NCBI GenBank assembly: GCA_049999805.1
Contig: JBNGIO010006163.1
Coordinates: 86,160-150,159 of the forward strand
From: Folioceros fuciformis
Taxonomy: Eukaryota > Anthocerotophyta > Anthocerotopsida > Anthocerotales
Direction of reading: 5' to 3'
DNA length: 64,000 nucleotides
The stretch's first letter is position 1, and every line of letters begins with the position of its first letter. Under the pieces are notes generated by a model. That model saw only the letters and a list, made by a program, of their open reading frames with translations. It searched no databases and was not told the DNA's origin. Below are positions 63,181-64,000 of the stretch, one piece after another. A program made the translations under genes and the position numbers.

Positions 63181-64000
63181 CGTGAGGTGGACCAATAGGG
63201 GGAGGAGCGCGACGACCAAGAGGGAGGCGCCAGTGGCCAAGAGAGAGGCGATAGTAATTACGGTCTAGACTAGTTTTTTTAGATTGTTGTTGCTTGGACC
63301 TAAGCCGCTCAACATTTAAGGGCGCTAACTGACCCTTGACAGACTTTATGGCGGGAAGACCGCCTCTACTGTGTACAAGAGGCCAGTTTGGGGCCTCAGA
63401 AAAATCAGCAAGAAACTAGCTTGACATTCCGGCGAGGGGGCGAGTTGGAGAAGAACACCAAGAGTTGGGTATGGATTGAGACGAGAGAGTGTCTGAGTAA
63501 GAGCGCCGAAGGGCGCGTGTTGGAATGTGGTGCTGGGTGACTGACCTGGTGTGAGCTGTGAGTGGACGCGGGTCGCGAGTGTGGCGATCGCAGAAGGAAG
63601 GAGTGTGACTGAACGACTATGGCGACGGTGTGCGAGCTGACGATGGGATGGAAGTTGAGCGGAGGAACCGCAGAATCGGAATGGTGAGTGTGGGCGCCGT
63701 GGGGGTATGGTTGCGGCTGACGAGAGAATGCATGGGGTGAGAGGGTGACGAGAACTAGATGTGACTATGTGTCGTGACGAAATGTCGTGAAGAGAAGAGG
63801 GGTCTGTAGGTGTATGTATACCTGAAGCGCAGGGACGCGCATGAAGGGGTGTGGGAAGTCTGGCTTGAGGTTGTGAGCAGAACAGGGCAGTGGGTGAAAG
63901 CGTGCTGACTGATTTAAAGATTAGGATCGAGGAGGCAAGGAGATCGAGATCTTGCAAGGCGAGAGTGAAAGTAGAAGAGATATTTTTATTTCAGACCATG
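63181..64000. other. Probable transposon tail, no gene
   Basis: GC-rich, purine-rich plus-strand DNA follows the degenerate ORF. The long minus-strand frame at 63346-63957 is Ser/Pro/His-rich with no domain and is likely a shadow. The element end was not located. Confidence 0.4.

Noticed and set aside
63346-63957. 203-codon minus-strand ORF at the window end
   Set aside because: Ser/Pro/His-rich with no domain, in purine-biased transposon DNA; likely a composition shadow.

Overview
The window reads as nuclear DNA of a land plant that still makes swimming sperm. Two long intronless PLS-class pentatricopeptide repeat (PPR) genes, a plant-type seipin, a plant serpin, TAGGGTTT-type telomere-like repeats and CHG-type decay of transposons all point to plants. 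An axonemal dynein heavy chain (I1/f beta, DNAH2/DHC10 type) and a MORN3-like gene are flagellar genes that seed plants with pollen tubes have lost. The style of the PPR proteins (very long, with extra inserts between motifs) and the short introns of the dynein gene fit a seedless vascular plant with a compact genome, for example a small-genome fern. That last step is inference.

Layout. 1-5.1 kb: 5' part of an F-box gene (minus), an unrecognised gene with a repeated A-V-Q-R-x-x-S-x-R-D motif and a CxxC...CxxC tail (minus), and a divergent small unrecognised gene (plus). 5.1-8.0 kb: gene-free DNA with a CAGGGC hexamer run and a decayed triplicated repeat. 8.0-9.7 kb: a four-exon MORN3-like gene. 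11.6-13.9 kb: a gag-only LTR retrotransposon on the minus strand with primer binding site, two amber stops and one assembly gap. 13.9-22 kb: telomere-like and other tandem repeats, then seipin, PPR gene 1 and a two-exon serpin, all plus. 22-25.9 kb: AT-rich tandem repeats and a decayed PIF/Harbinger transposon. 26.4-29.7 kb: a large unrecognised gene with an acidic tract, a long Q-P-G-G repeat (with a 100-N gap) and a C-terminal ZZ-like zinc finger, preceded by an in-frame upstream ORF. 30.0-52.0 kb: the intron-rich dynein heavy chain (minus). 53.1-56.6 kb: PPR gene 2, an array of nearly uniform 312-bp modules. 57-64 kb: transposon remains (a DUF7869-like relic, an unrecognised ORF, and a degenerate element resembling 'putative plant transposon protein' genes with palindromic 39-bp repeats).

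There is no operon logic. The functional themes are sperm motility (MORN3, DNAH2), organelle RNA processing (two PPR proteins), lipid droplet formation at the ER (seipin), protein turnover and protease control (F-box, serpin), plus two conserved-looking proteins I cannot name. All three N gaps fall in or beside repeats, so copy numbers there are not reliable.
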